Source: Modestobacter sp. VKM Ac-2977 | Lineage (GTDB): Bacteria > Actinomycetota > Actinomycetes > Mycobacteriales > Geodermatophilaceae | Assembly: GCF_026968045.1 (NCBI RefSeq) | Contig: NZ_JAPVBQ010000004.1 | Span: 489,687-553,686 of the forward strand | Direction: 5' to 3' | DNA length: 64,000 nt | In this document: positions 7,752-19,598 of the stretch, in pieces | Layout: every line of letters starts with the position of its first letter | Position numbering within the stretch: the stretch's first letter is position 1 | The notes under the pieces: generated by a model | What the model was told of the DNA's origin: nothing | The model's input: only the letters and a program-made list of their open reading frames with translations | The model's database searches: none | Made by a program: the position numbers and the translations under genes

Positions 7752-8771
7752 TCAGCGCGTGACGACCGCGATGGCCACGGTGCCGAGGTAGATCAGCGGC
7801 AGCAGGATGCCCTCGAACCCGACTCCCTTGCGCTCGCGCATCACCAGCCCGGTCGCCAGCACGACGGTCATCAGGATCGTGCCGCCGAGCAGGACCAGGC
7901 TGATCTCACCGGCGTCGCGGTAGACCGGCCCCTCCAGGTAGGCGATGTCGGCCACCGGGATCATCAGGGTGTCGAAGACGTTCCCGCCGATGATGTTGCC
8001 GATGCCCAGGGTCAGCGCCCCCATCCGCACCGCGGTGATCAGCACGACGAGCTCGGGCAGCGAGGTGACCGCCGTGGTCAGGGTGAAGCCGACGACGCCG
8101 CTGGGCAGCCCGGTCGCCTGGACGACACCCAGTCCCGCCTGGCCGATCACCCAGCCGGCGACGCCGACCACCAGCGCCAGCGACGCGAGCCGGCCCCACA
8201 GCCGACGGGTCGAGGCGTCGGTGCCGTCGGGTTCGACGTCCTCGACCGTGGCCGAGGTCTGGATGGGTTGCCACATGGGGTGGTCGTGCATCCGCCGGAG
8301 CAGGACCAGCCCGTAGCCGTAGAGCAGCGGGATCAGCAGGGTCACCGGGTGGATCCAGCCCCACTGCAACGTGGGGGTGGCGTAGGCGACCACCGGCAGG
8401 GACAGCATCCCGACCAGGAGCAGCGCCTGCAGCACGTTCTCCAGTGAGGCGGCAGCGTGCTCCAGGTTGGCCCGGCGGTAGACCAGGTCGGCGATGGCCA
8501 GCCAGACCGTCTGCACCGCGACCCCGCCGATCGGGTTGGCCAGGCCGAACCCGGCATCGCCCTCCAGCGCGCCGGTCGCGGTGGTCACGATGCCCGGCAG
8601 GGAGGTGACCGCACCGAGCAGCAGGGCGCCACCGATCGCGTCGCCCAGGCCGGTGCGATCGGCGAGTTCGTCGGCAGCGCGGGTCAGCCGGATGCCGGCG
8701 AAGACGATCACCGCCGCCATGGCGACGAGGGCCAGCGCGCTCGGCCAGAGTGGCCACACCCCGGCGGTCAC
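7752..8771 (-). CDS. sodium/calcium exchanger family (CaCA) protein
   Basis: A 339-residue integral membrane protein with about ten hydrophobic segments in two homologous halves. The alpha-repeat signatures are visible: GGALLLGAVTSLPG...NPIGG in the first half and TTAVTSLPELVVL...GNIIGGNVFDTL in the second. The first repeat has Gly where the second has Glu (LPG versus LPE), so ion binding may differ from classical YrbG/NCX proteins. A charged loop at about residues 175-190 divides the halves. GTG start with GAGGAGG 7 bases upstream. It stands alone, between guaA and the PspC module. Confidence 0.8.
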   Translation of the reverse strand: MTAGVWPLWPSALALVAMAAVIVFAGIRLTRAADELADRTGLGDAIGGALLLGAVTSLPGIVTTATGALEGDAGFGLANPIGGVAVQTVWLAIADLVYRRANLEHAAASLENVLQALLLVGMLSLPVVAYATPTLQWGWIHPVTLLIPLLYGYGLVLLRRMHDHPMWQPIQTSATVEDVEPDGTDASTRRLWGRLASLALVVGVAGWVIGQAGLGVVQATGLPSGVVGFTLTTAVTSLPELVVLITAVRMGALTLGIGNIIGGNVFDTLMIPVADIAYLEGPVYRDAGEISLVLLGGTILMTVVLATGLVMRERKGVGFEGILLPLIYLGTVAIAVVTR

Positions 8772-9025
8772 TCCGGCACCTCCTCGCGTGGTCGATCAGA
8801 TCGCCGACAACCTGATCATGAGCCGCCCGGCCCCGCCACTCGGCGCCCCCGAACAGGTGACGCGCCGGAGCACCTCGCCGACCCTCCGCGGGCAGCGCCC
8901 GGGAGTGGTGACGGCCAGGGTTCAGCCGTTCGGCACTGGTGCCCGGTCCGAGCGCCGGTGAGGGCCGGTCAGGCCCCCTCCAGGGGCCCGCCCTGAGCTT
9001 GCGAAGGGTGGGGAGGAGGGGGTCC
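8772..9025. other. intergenic region downstream of guaA
   Basis: This 254-base stretch has no credible gene. Near guaA it holds GGCCCC-ctcca-GGGGCC (8972-8988), which could end the guaA transcript, and a neighbouring CCCTGAGCTTGCGAAGGG segment that resembles short dispersed palindromic elements I associate with this bacterial group. The part near 8790-8820 should hold the promoter of the exchanger gene, but no clear boxes are visible. Confidence 0.4.
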
Positions 9026-10651
9026 CTACTCCCATTCGATGGTGCCCGGCGGCTTGCTCGTCACGTCGAGCACGACCCGGTTCACCTCGGCCACCTCGTT
9101 GGTGATCCGGGTGGAGATCTTCGCCAGCACGTCGTAGGGCAGCCGGGTCCAGTCCGCGGTCATCGCGTCCTCGCTGGACACCGGACGCAGCACCACGGGG
9201 TGTCCGTAGGTGCGCCCGTCACCCTGCACGCCCACGCTGCGGACGTCGGCCAGCAGCACCACCGGGCACTGCCAGATCTCGGTGTCCAGGTGCGCCGCGG
9301 TGAGCTCCTCGCGGGCGATCGCGTCGGCCTGGCGCAGCACGTCCAGCCGGTCGCGGGTGACCTCGCCGATGATCCGGATGCCCAGGCCCGGGCCGGGGAA
9401 CGGCTGGCGCTGCACCAGGGTGTCGGGCAGGCCCAGCTGCCGGCCGACCTCGCGCACCTCGTCCTTGAACAGCGTGCGCAGCGGCTCGACCAGGGTGAAG
9501 GTGAGGTCCTCGGGCAGCCCGCCGACGTTGTGGTGGCTCTTGATGTTCGCCGTCCCGGTGCCCCCACCGGACTCCACCACGTCGGGGTAGAGGGTGCCCT
9601 GCACCAGGAAGTCGACGGTCTCGCCGTGCTCCTTGGCATCGGCGATCACGTCGAGGGCGGCCTGCTCGAAGACCCGGATGAACTCCCGGCCGATGATCTT
9701 CCGCTTCGTCTCCGGGTCACTGACCCCCGCCAGCGCGGCGAGGAACTGCTCGCTGGCGTCGACGACGCGCAGGTCGGCTCCGGTGACGGCGACGAAGTCC
9801 CGTTCGATCTGCTCGGTCTCACCCTCCCGCATCAGCCCGTGGTCGACGTAGACGCAGGTGAGCCGGTCGCCGATGGCCCGCTGGACCAGCGCCGCGGCCA
9901 CCGCGGAGTCGACCCCACCGGACAGCCCGCAGATGGCCCGGCGGTCGCCGATCTGCGCACGGATCGACGCGACCTGCTCGTCGACGACGTTGGCCATCGT
10001 CCAGCTCGGCTCCAGGCCGGCGATGTCGAACAGGAAGTGCTCGAGCACCGTCTGCCCGTGCGGGGTGTTCTTCACCTCGGGGTGGAACTGCACGCCGGCC
10101 AGCCGCCGGTCGACGTCCTCGAAGGCCGCGACCGGGGCACCGGTGCTGGTGGCGGTGACGGTGAACCCGGGCGGCGCGGCGCTGACCGCGTCGCCGTGGC
10201 TCATCCACACCGACTGCTCGTTCGGCAGCTCGCCGAACAGCTGACCGGGGGTGGTCACGGTCAGCGGGGTGCCGCCGTACTCCCGGTCGCCGGTGCGGGC
10301 CACGGTGCCGCCGAGGCTGGCGGCCATCGCCTGGAAGCCGTAGCAGATGCCGAAGGCCGGCACCCCCGCCTCGAAGACGGCCGGGTCGACCTGTGGGGCG
10401 TCCTCGGCGTAGACGCTGGAGGGCCCGCCGGAGAGCACGATCGCCGCCGGCTTGCGGGCCAGCAGCTCGGCGACCGGCACGTCGGAGCCGACGAGCTCGG
10501 AGTAGACCCCGGCCTCCCGGATCCGGCGGGCGATCAGCTGGGCGTACTGGGCACCGAAGTCGACGACCAGCACGGTCGGGAAGTCCATCGTGGCCGGGCT
10601 GCTGGTGGCCGGGCTGCTGGTGGCCGGGCTGCTGGTGGTGGGGCTGCTCAT
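9026..10651 (-). CDS. guaA: GMP synthase (glutamine-hydrolysing)
   Basis: A 541-residue cytoplasmic enzyme that makes GMP from XMP, ATP and glutamine. The N-terminal class I amidotransferase has the nucleophile C103 (GICYGFQ) with H190/E192 (HPEV). The ATP-pyrophosphatase has SGGVDS at 244-249, and the C-terminal dimerisation domain ends with the standard KPPGTIEWE. The ATG at 10651 lies 8 bases past the guaB3 stop, which favours it. It adds a repetitive SSPAT tract of 21 residues; an ATG at 10588 would give the usual 520 residues and remains possible. It is the last gene of guaB-guaB3-guaA. Confidence 0.93.
   Translation of the reverse strand: MSSPTTSSPATSSPATSSPATMDFPTVLVVDFGAQYAQLIARRIREAGVYSELVGSDVPVAELLARKPAAIVLSGGPSSVYAEDAPQVDPAVFEAGVPAFGICYGFQAMAASLGGTVARTGDREYGGTPLTVTTPGQLFGELPNEQSVWMSHGDAVSAAPPGFTVTATSTGAPVAAFEDVDRRLAGVQFHPEVKNTPHGQTVLEHFLFDIAGLEPSWTMANVVDEQVASIRAQIGDRRAICGLSGGVDSAVAAALVQRAIGDRLTCVYVDHGLMREGETEQIERDFVAVTGADLRVVDASEQFLAALAGVSDPETKRKIIGREFIRVFEQAALDVIADAKEHGETVDFLVQGTLYPDVVESGGGTGTANIKSHHNVGGLPEDLTFTLVEPLRTLFKDEVREVGRQLGLPDTLVQRQPFPGPGLGIRIIGEVTRDRLDVLRQADAIAREELTAAHLDTEIWQCPVVLLADVRSVGVQGDGRTYGHPVVLRPVSSEDAMTADWTRLPYDVLAKISTRITNEVAEVNRVVLDVTSKPPGTIEWE
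10591..10650. repeat. 15-bp tandem repeat at the 5' end of guaA
   Basis: Three identical 15-base units (tggccgggctgctgg on the plus strand, starting at 10591, 10606 and 10621) are followed by a degenerate fourth. They encode the repeated SSPAT tract on the minus strand. The unit length is a multiple of three, so copy-number change would keep the frame. Confidence 0.85.
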
Positions 10652-10659
10652 CGGGGGCG

Positions 10660-11829
10660 TCAGCCCACCAGGTGGCCGGGACCGGCCGCGGTCTCGCCGT
10701 TGCCACCGATCACCAGGTCGACCCGCTGGAACTCCTTGAGGTCCCGGTAGCCGGTCTTGGCCATCGTGCGGCGCAGGGCACCGAAGAGGTTGGTGCGCCC
10801 GTCGGCGGCGGTGGCCGGCCCGAGCAGCACCTCCTCCAGCGAGCCGCGGGCCGTCGCCGGTGCGGACGTGCCGCCGCGGGGCAGCCGCGGGTGCGCGGCC
10901 ACGGAGTCCCACCACACGCCGCCGGCCGGCGCCTCCGCGGCGGTGCGCAGCGGCTCCCCGAGCTGGACGGCGTCGGCACCGCAGGCCAGCGCCCGGGCGA
11001 TGGCGCCGCTGGTCTCGATCCGGCCGTTGGCGATGACGTGCACGTACCGGCCACCGGTCTCGTCGAGGTAGTCGCGGCGGGCCGCCGCGGCATCGGCGAT
11101 CGCGCTGGCCAGCGGCACCCGGACGCCCATCACGGCGTCGGCGGTGGACCAGCTGTCGGCGCCCACGCCGACGATCACGCCGGCCGCGCCGGTGCGCATC
11201 AGGTGCAGCGCGGTCTGGTAGTCTGCCGCGCCACCGACGATCACCGGGACGTCGAGGTCGGCGATGAACTCCTTGAGGTTCAACGCGTCCCCGCCGGTGG
11301 TGACGTGCTCGGCGGAGACGATCGTGCCCTGGATGACCAGCAGGTCGACCCCGGCGGCGAGCACGGTCGGGGCGAGCGCCACGGTGTGCTGCGGGGAGAC
11401 GCGCACCGCCGTCGTCACCCCGGCGTCCCGCACCTCCTTGATCCGGGCGGCGATCAGGTCCGGCTTCACCGGCTCGGCGTAGACCTCCTGCAGCAGCGCG
11501 GTCGGCGGGCCGCTGTCGGCCCCGGCGGCGTCGCGCAGCCGGCGGTAGACGTCGGTCGGGTCGTCGTACCGGGCCCACAGGCCCTCGGCGTTGAGCACAC
11601 CCAGCCCGCCGGCCTGACCGACCGCGACCGCGGTCTCCGGGCTGACCACGGCGTCGCTGGGGCTGGTGACGAGCGGGATCTCGAACCGGAAGGCGTCGAT
11701 CTGCCAGGCGGTGGAGACGTCGTCGTGGTCCCGGGTGCGCCGGGACGGGACGATCGACACCTCGTCCAGGTCGTAGCCCCGGCGGGCGAAGCGGTTCAGG
11801 CCGATCTCGACGTTGTCACGTACTGGCAT
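10660..11829 (-). CDS. guaB3: GuaB3 family IMP dehydrogenase-related protein
   Basis: A 389-residue TIM-barrel protein of the IMPDH/GMP reductase superfamily, without CBS domains. The barrel is well conserved ([50 protein letters not shown]). However, the active-site loop reads [15 protein letters not shown] (221-235): the catalytic Cys of the GSICTTR motif is missing, as I also recall for mycobacterial GuaB3. Its activity in actinobacteria is not settled, so it should not be assumed to make XMP. It is 4 bases after guaB and 8 bases before guaA, clearly one operon. Confidence 0.88.
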   Translation of the reverse strand: MPVRDNVEIGLNRFARRGYDLDEVSIVPSRRTRDHDDVSTAWQIDAFRFEIPLVTSPSDAVVSPETAVAVGQAGGLGVLNAEGLWARYDDPTDVYRRLRDAAGADSGPPTALLQEVYAEPVKPDLIAARIKEVRDAGVTTAVRVSPQHTVALAPTVLAAGVDLLVIQGTIVSAEHVTTGGDALNLKEFIADLDVPVIVGGAADYQTALHLMRTGAAGVIVGVGADSWSTADAVMGVRVPLASAIADAAAARRDYLDETGGRYVHVIANGRIETSGAIARALACGADAVQLGEPLRTAAEAPAGGVWWDSVAAHPRLPRGGTSAPATARGSLEEVLLGPATAADGRTNLFGALRRTMAKTGYRDLKEFQRVDLVIGGNGETAAGPGHLVG

Positions 11830-11833
11830 GGGG

Positions 11834-13979
<2,146 letters not shown>

Positions 13980-14018
13980 CGGAGGACCCAGCGGCCGAGC
14001 CGCCCCGTCCATGGTCCC

Positions 14019-14074
14019 GAGAAGCGGCCGAGCGCGGTGTCCGGGCATCCGGACACCGCGCTCAGCCGCTTCTC
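14019..14074. terminator. long bidirectional terminator hairpin
   Basis: Arms of 26 bases (14019-14044 and 14049-14074) pair with a single mismatch around the loop GCAT. It lies between the convergent DUF5319 and bldM-like genes and ends transcripts from both sides. There is no T-tract. Confidence 0.8.
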
Positions 14075-14093
14075 GCTGGGTTGCCGCTCCAGC

Positions 14094-14840
14094 TCAGTGC
14101 ATCATCCCGCGGCGGAAGCCGGTGGCCACGGCCTCGGCGCGGTCCTTGGCACCCAGCTTGCGGAACAGCCGTCGCGCGTGGGTCTTGATCGTGTCCTCGG
14201 ACAGGTAGAGCTCCCGGCCGATCTGGGCGTTGCTCTTGCCCTCGCTCATCCCGGTGAGCACCTGCATCTCCCGCGCCGACAGGGCGACCTGCGGCGTCTC
14301 CGGCACCGTGGAGCGCACCGTGGTCGGGGCCAGGCCGGCCAGCGGGCTGGCACCACCCCAGCCCGAGCCGGCGAGCACGCTCGCCTGGTGGGGGCTGCGC
14401 GGGGCAGGGGCCAGCTGGTGGGGCAGGCGCCCGCCGTCGGGGCGCATGCCGGTGCGGGACAGGCCCAGCCCGAGCTCGACGGGGCTGGCGTCCCACCGGA
14501 GGTACCCGCGGGCGCCGAGGGACACCGCGGCGCGCACGGTCTCGGCGTCGTCCGGCGCCCCCAGCATGAGCACCGGCAGCGTCGGGTGGGCGCGCAGGAC
14601 CTGGGTGGCCACGGCCAGCCCACTGTCGGTCGCCCGCTGCGTGCCGACGAGGAGGACGTCGGGCGTGCGGTTGTCCAGCCGGGCCATCAGCGCCGCCGGG
14701 TCGGCGACGGCCTCGACGCGGCTGACGAAGGGCAGGGCGAGCAGCCGGCCGGCGACGTCGTCCCGGACCCGGCGACGCTCGTCGAACACCCAGACGACGG
14801 ATCCACCGCTGCCGTTGCCCCGCGTCCTGTCCTCGATCAC
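14094..14840 (-). CDS. BldM-like regulator with degenerate receiver domain
   Basis: A 248-residue protein. The C-terminal third is a LuxR-type helix-turn-helix very like BldM of Streptomyces (LSAREMQVLTGMSEGKSN, then LYLSEDTIKTHARRLFRKLG). The N-terminal 130 residues follow a receiver fold (PDVLLVGTQ, GARGYL), but the phosphoacceptor Asp is Gly (G66) and the conserved Lys near GARGYL is replaced by Arg/Trp; only one acidic pair, D20/E21, survives. It is therefore probably not controlled by phosphorylation. A variable Pro/Gly/Ser linker joins the domains. GTG start with GGGAG 5 bases upstream. It faces whiD across a 370-base region. Confidence 0.8.
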   Translation of the reverse strand: MIEDRTRGNGSGGSVVWVFDERRRVRDDVAGRLLALPFVSRVEAVADPAALMARLDNRTPDVLLVGTQRATDSGLAVATQVLRAHPTLPVLMLGAPDDAETVRAAVSLGARGYLRWDASPVELGLGLSRTGMRPDGGRLPHQLAPAPRSPHQASVLAGSGWGGASPLAGLAPTTVRSTVPETPQVALSAREMQVLTGMSEGKSNAQIGRELYLSEDTIKTHARRLFRKLGAKDRAEAVATGFRRGMMH

Positions 14841-15036
14841 GACTGCTCCCGTCTGCGCCGGTCGGAGCCGGCGGCGTACCGACCGGGCGTCGCCCGGGCG
14901 GGTGGCCGGAGCGGGGTGGTCCCCCCGCTCCCGGGAGCGCCGGCACCTCCGGTCTCCCGGACGGGTGTCGGGGTGTCCCCCACCCTGGTGGTCGGCACTC
15001 ACTGTGATCACCTTGATCCTGTGGGTAGCGCGGCGA

Positions 15037-15070
15037 CAGTGGCCGTCACCCCCGCGGGTGACGGCCACTG
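15037..15070. promoter_or_regulatory. perfect 15-bp inverted repeat, candidate BldM-type operator
   Basis: CAGTGGCCGTCACCC (15037-15051) and GGGTGACGGCCACTG (15056-15070) are exact complements around CCGC. The centre, TCACCC-N4-GGGTGA, resembles the 16-bp TCAC...GTGA palindrome I recall for Streptomyces BldM homodimers. No gene ends here, since bldM-like and whiD diverge, so a terminator role is unlikely. It may control both genes. Recall of the consensus is from memory. Confidence 0.5.
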
Positions 15071-15208
15071 ATCGCGGGGCGGCCGAAGCACAACTCCGCC
15101 GATCTCGCACGACGAACGCGATCGGTCGTGTTTGCAGCCCGTCGGCAGCGGGCATCGGCCCGGAAGCGACCGGGCAGACCCCCCGGTGCACCGAGCCGAG
15201 GAGGTCCA

Positions 15209-15508
15209 ATGGCTGACATCCGCCGACTGCCCAACCCCGTGGCCGAGGTCTGGGACTGGCAGCTGCACGGTTCCTGCCGGGGCGAGAGCACCTCGCTCTT
15301 CTTCCACCCCGACGGCGAGCGCGGGCCGGCCCGTGCGCGCCGCCAGGCCGCCGCCAAGGCCGTCTGCGGACGTTGCCCGGTCATCGAGTCCTGCCTCCAG
15401 CACGCCCTGTCGGTCCGCGAGCCCTACGGGGTCTGGGGCGGCATGAGCGAGGAGGAGCGAGCGCGGCTGATCGCCGCAGAGCCCGCCGCCATCGCCGCTG
15501 CGGTCTGA
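15209..15508 (+). CDS. whiD: WhiB-family iron-sulfur regulator (WhiB3/WhiD type)
   Basis: A 99-residue protein with the four cluster cysteines C23, C53, C56 and C62 (CxxC in VCGRCPVIESC) and the GVWGG turn (74-78). The N-terminal VWDWQLHGSCRG and FFHPDGERG are typical of WhiB3 of mycobacteria and WhiD of Streptomyces, rather than WhiB1 or WhiB2. These proteins bind a 4Fe-4S cluster and the sigma-A region 4 to control redox response or sporulation genes. ATG chosen for its GAGGAGG site; the frame is open further upstream without homology. It sits between bldM-like and a GGDEF gene, and two terminators follow. Confidence 0.9.
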   Translation: MADIRRLPNPVAEVWDWQLHGSCRGESTSLFFHPDGERGPARARRQAAAKAVCGRCPVIESCLQHALSVREPYGVWGGMSEEERARLIAAEPAAIAAAV

Positions 15509-15510
15509 TC

Positions 15511-15538
15511 CGTCAGCGGGAGGCCTCCCCCGCTGACG
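15511..15538 (+). terminator. first whiD terminator hairpin
   Basis: CGTCAGCGGG (15511-15520) pairs with CCCGCTGACG (15529-15538) around an 8-base loop, 3 bases after the whiD stop. It forms a tandem pair with the hairpin at 15543-15588. Confidence 0.65.
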
Positions 15539-15542
15539 AGAT

Positions 15543-15588
15543 GCCGAGAGGGCCGGTCCGACGAACGCGTCGGACCGGCCCTCTCGGC
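15543..15588. terminator. 21-bp perfect hairpin between convergent whiD and GGDEF genes
   Basis: Arms 15543-15563 and 15568-15588 are exact complements (GCCGAGAGGGCC ... GGCCCTCTCGGC) around the loop AACG. It should stop transcription from both directions. Confidence 0.8.
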
Positions 15589-15602
15589 TGTCCGGGGCCT
15601 GC

Positions 15603-17216
15603 TCAGCCCAGGTCGCTGACGACCAGGTCCCGCCCCCGGGTCTTGGCCTCGTACAGGTGCTCGTCGGCGCGGCTGAGCAGGTCGGCGGGCGCCGTCCCCG
15701 CACCCCCGGCCGTGGTCGCCACCCCGGCGCTGAGGGTCACTGTGAGGCCGTCGGCCAGCTCGGCCCAGGGGTGTGCGGCGACCGCCCGGCGCAGGTCGTC
15801 CAGTTGCCGGACGGCGCGCGGCAGGTCCCCGCCGACGAGCACCAGCAGGAACTCCTCGCCCCCCATCCGCGCGGCGAAGCCACCCGGCACGGCGCCGCCC
15901 GACGCCGCGACCTCGAGTCTCGCCGCCACCGCGCGGAGCACCTGGTCACCGACGTCGTGCGACCACGTGTCGTTGATCCGCTTGAAGTGGTCCAGGTCGA
16001 CCAGGGCCACGGAGACGATCTCGGTGGTCGCGACCGCCCGGTCCAGCAGCTGCGGGAGCTGGTCGTCGACGAAGCGGCGGTTGTACAGGCCGGTCAGCGG
16101 ATCACGCAGGGAGAGCTCGCGGTAGCGCCGGCTCTGCCGCCGCGCCTCGGTCGCCTCGTACATCGCCTGCAGACCCCGGGCCCGGGCGTCGCGTTGCGCG
16201 GACTGGAGGTCCAGCGCCGCCTGGCTGTACAGCTGGTGCTCCTCGAACGCCGCCTTGTAGTCCGCACCCGCTGCGTGCAGTTCGGCCTGCTCCCGCCGGG
16301 CGCGCACCCGGATGGCGGTCAGCCCGTGCTGCTCGCACCGGCGCACGCACTCGTCCAGCACCTCCTGGGCGCCCGCCACGTGCCCGCGCCGGCGGCGCAC
16401 CTCGGCCAGGGTGAGCAGGAAGTCGGCGCCGGCGTCCCCGTCCGGCGAGGCGTCCAGCGCCCCGGACTCGATGCCCGGTGCGAGCGCGTGCTCCGCCTCC
16501 TCCAGCCGGCCCAGCCCCAGGAGGGCACGAGCGATGGTGTCCAGCCGCCCGACGTGCAACGGCACCCCGTGCCGTTCGGCGAGGGCCTGCAGCTGCGTGC
16601 TCAGCCCCAGTGCGCGTTCGTACCGGCCGGCGATCGTCTCGACGTAGGCCCAGTTGTTCAGGATCAGCAACTGGCGGTCCACGTCGCCGAGCTGCTCGGC
16701 GAGACCGAGCACCTCCGCGTAGCGTTCCCGGGCTCCCTCGTCACCCTGCAGGCCCTGGCAGTCGGCCATCCGGGCGAGGTGGTCGATCCGCTGGACCGGC
16801 GGGTCCTCGTCACCGAGCAGGTGCACCGACTGGACGGCGTGCTCCAGGGCGAGCGAGAGGTCACCCAGCTCCTGCAGGACGGCCGCCAGGAGGAAGTGGC
16901 TGCGGGAGAGCAGGTGCCGGGCGGCCGCATCGGTGGCCCAGCGCTGGACCTCGCGGGCGATCCGGCCGGCCTCGGCCACGTCGCCCCGCCGTCGGGCCAG
17001 GTCCGCCAGGACCAGCCGGGCCCGCAGTTCCAGCTCGGGTGCGCCCAGCGCGCGGGCGGCGTCCTCGGCCTGCTGGGCCCGGTCGCCGATGCCGTCGACG
17101 TCGAAGCGGGACAGCGCCTCGAGCTCAGCGAGGGCAGCCGCCAGCTCGACGGCGTCCGCTGGGGTCGCCGGAGGCACGAGGGGCATCACCCGCTCACCGT
17201 CCTCCACGTCCTGCAC
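15603..17216 (-). CDS. TPR-GGDEF protein, probable diguanylate cyclase
   Basis: A 537-residue soluble protein. Residues 1-345 are helical and Ala/Leu-rich with several TPR-like repeats, then a coiled linker (SRRYRELS LRDPLTGLYNRRF) leads into a GGDEF domain at about 375-535. The signature is intact as RMGGEEF (450-456), so c-di-GMP synthesis from GTP is likely. No RxxD inhibitory site is present before it, so product inhibition may be absent. There are no membrane helices; the TPR part probably senses a protein partner, as in Streptomyces-type cytosolic cyclases. GTG start uncertain; an ATG at 17186 is possible. It stands alone next to whiD. Confidence 0.85.
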   Translation of the reverse strand: MQDVEDGERVMPLVPPATPADAVELAAALAELEALSRFDVDGIGDRAQQAEDAARALGAPELELRARLVLADLARRRGDVAEAGRIAREVQRWATDAAARHLLSRSHFLLAAVLQELGDLSLALEHAVQSVHLLGDEDPPVQRIDHLARMADCQGLQGDEGARERYAEVLGLAEQLGDVDRQLLILNNWAYVETIAGRYERALGLSTQLQALAERHGVPLHVGRLDTIARALLGLGRLEEAEHALAPGIESGALDASPDGDAGADFLLTLAEVRRRRGHVAGAQEVLDECVRRCEQHGLTAIRVRARREQAELHAAGADYKAAFEEHQLYSQAALDLQSAQRDARARGLQAMYEATEARRQSRRYRELSLRDPLTGLYNRRFVDDQLPQLLDRAVATTEIVSVALVDLDHFKRINDTWSHDVGDQVLRAVAARLEVAASGGAVPGGFAARMGGEEFLLVLVGGDLPRAVRQLDDLRRAVAAHPWAELADGLTVTLSAGVATTAGGAGTAPADLLSRADEHLYEAKTRGRDLVVSDLG

Positions 17217-17307
17217 ACCACCCCATCGACGGCTCGAGCGGCACGCTGAGCCCCTGTCTCGGTGGACTGACCCTGACGGGTGGTGCGCCCGGCGGCCACG
17301 AACGGGT

Positions 17308-17339
17308 CCGCCCCCGCTCCCAGACGGGAACGGGGGCGG
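17308..17339. terminator. groEL terminator hairpin
   Basis: CCGCCCCCG (17308-17316) pairs with CGGGGGCGG (17331-17339), one mismatch, then TCCC with GGGA around AGAC. It begins 21 bases after the groEL stop. It also lies upstream of the GGDEF gene. Confidence 0.65.
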
Positions 17340-17360
17340 TGTCAGCCGGTCGCGCTCAGC

Positions 17361-19425
<2,065 letters not shown>

Positions 19426-19535
19426 GTCGTGACGCCCCCTTCGGTGTCGGACGGGCTCTCGAATGGATGGTGCTGATGCTGTGGCACGGGGGCTGGGCCT
19501 CGCCGTCGCGGGGGTCGGGGCCCGGCCCGTGTCGA

Positions 19536-19562
19536 TTGGCACTCTACCCACGTGAGTGCCAG
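19536..19562 (-). promoter_or_regulatory. CIRCE operator (HrcA binding site) of groESL
   Basis: TTGGCACTC (19536-19544), a 9-base spacer, and GAGTGCCAG (19554-19562) match the CIRCE consensus TTAGCACTC-N9-GAGTGCTAA with the usual GC drift. It overlaps the -10 box of groES, so HrcA would block polymerase until heat shock. It also lies just 5' of the plus-strand methyltransferase gene. Confidence 0.9.
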
Positions 19563-19570
19563 CCGCTCAA
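19541..19570 (-). promoter_or_regulatory. groESL promoter
   Basis: On the minus strand TTGAGC (19565-19570) and TAGAGT (19541-19546) are separated by 18 bases, a good sigma-A type promoter. The -10 box is inside the left arm of the CIRCE element. The expected start is near 19534, giving a leader of about 110 bases. Confidence 0.65.
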
Positions 19571-19598
19571 CCGGGGTCCCGCCCAGGTGGGGACGGCG

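Noticed and set aside
9026-11578. A single 850-codon frame that would join part of guaB3 to guaA
   Set aside because: The upstream half is guaB3 read in the wrong frame. Both genes have intact starts and stops.
15037-15070. The bldM-like/whiD palindrome as a terminator
   Set aside because: Both neighbouring genes start here and diverge, so no transcript ends at this point.
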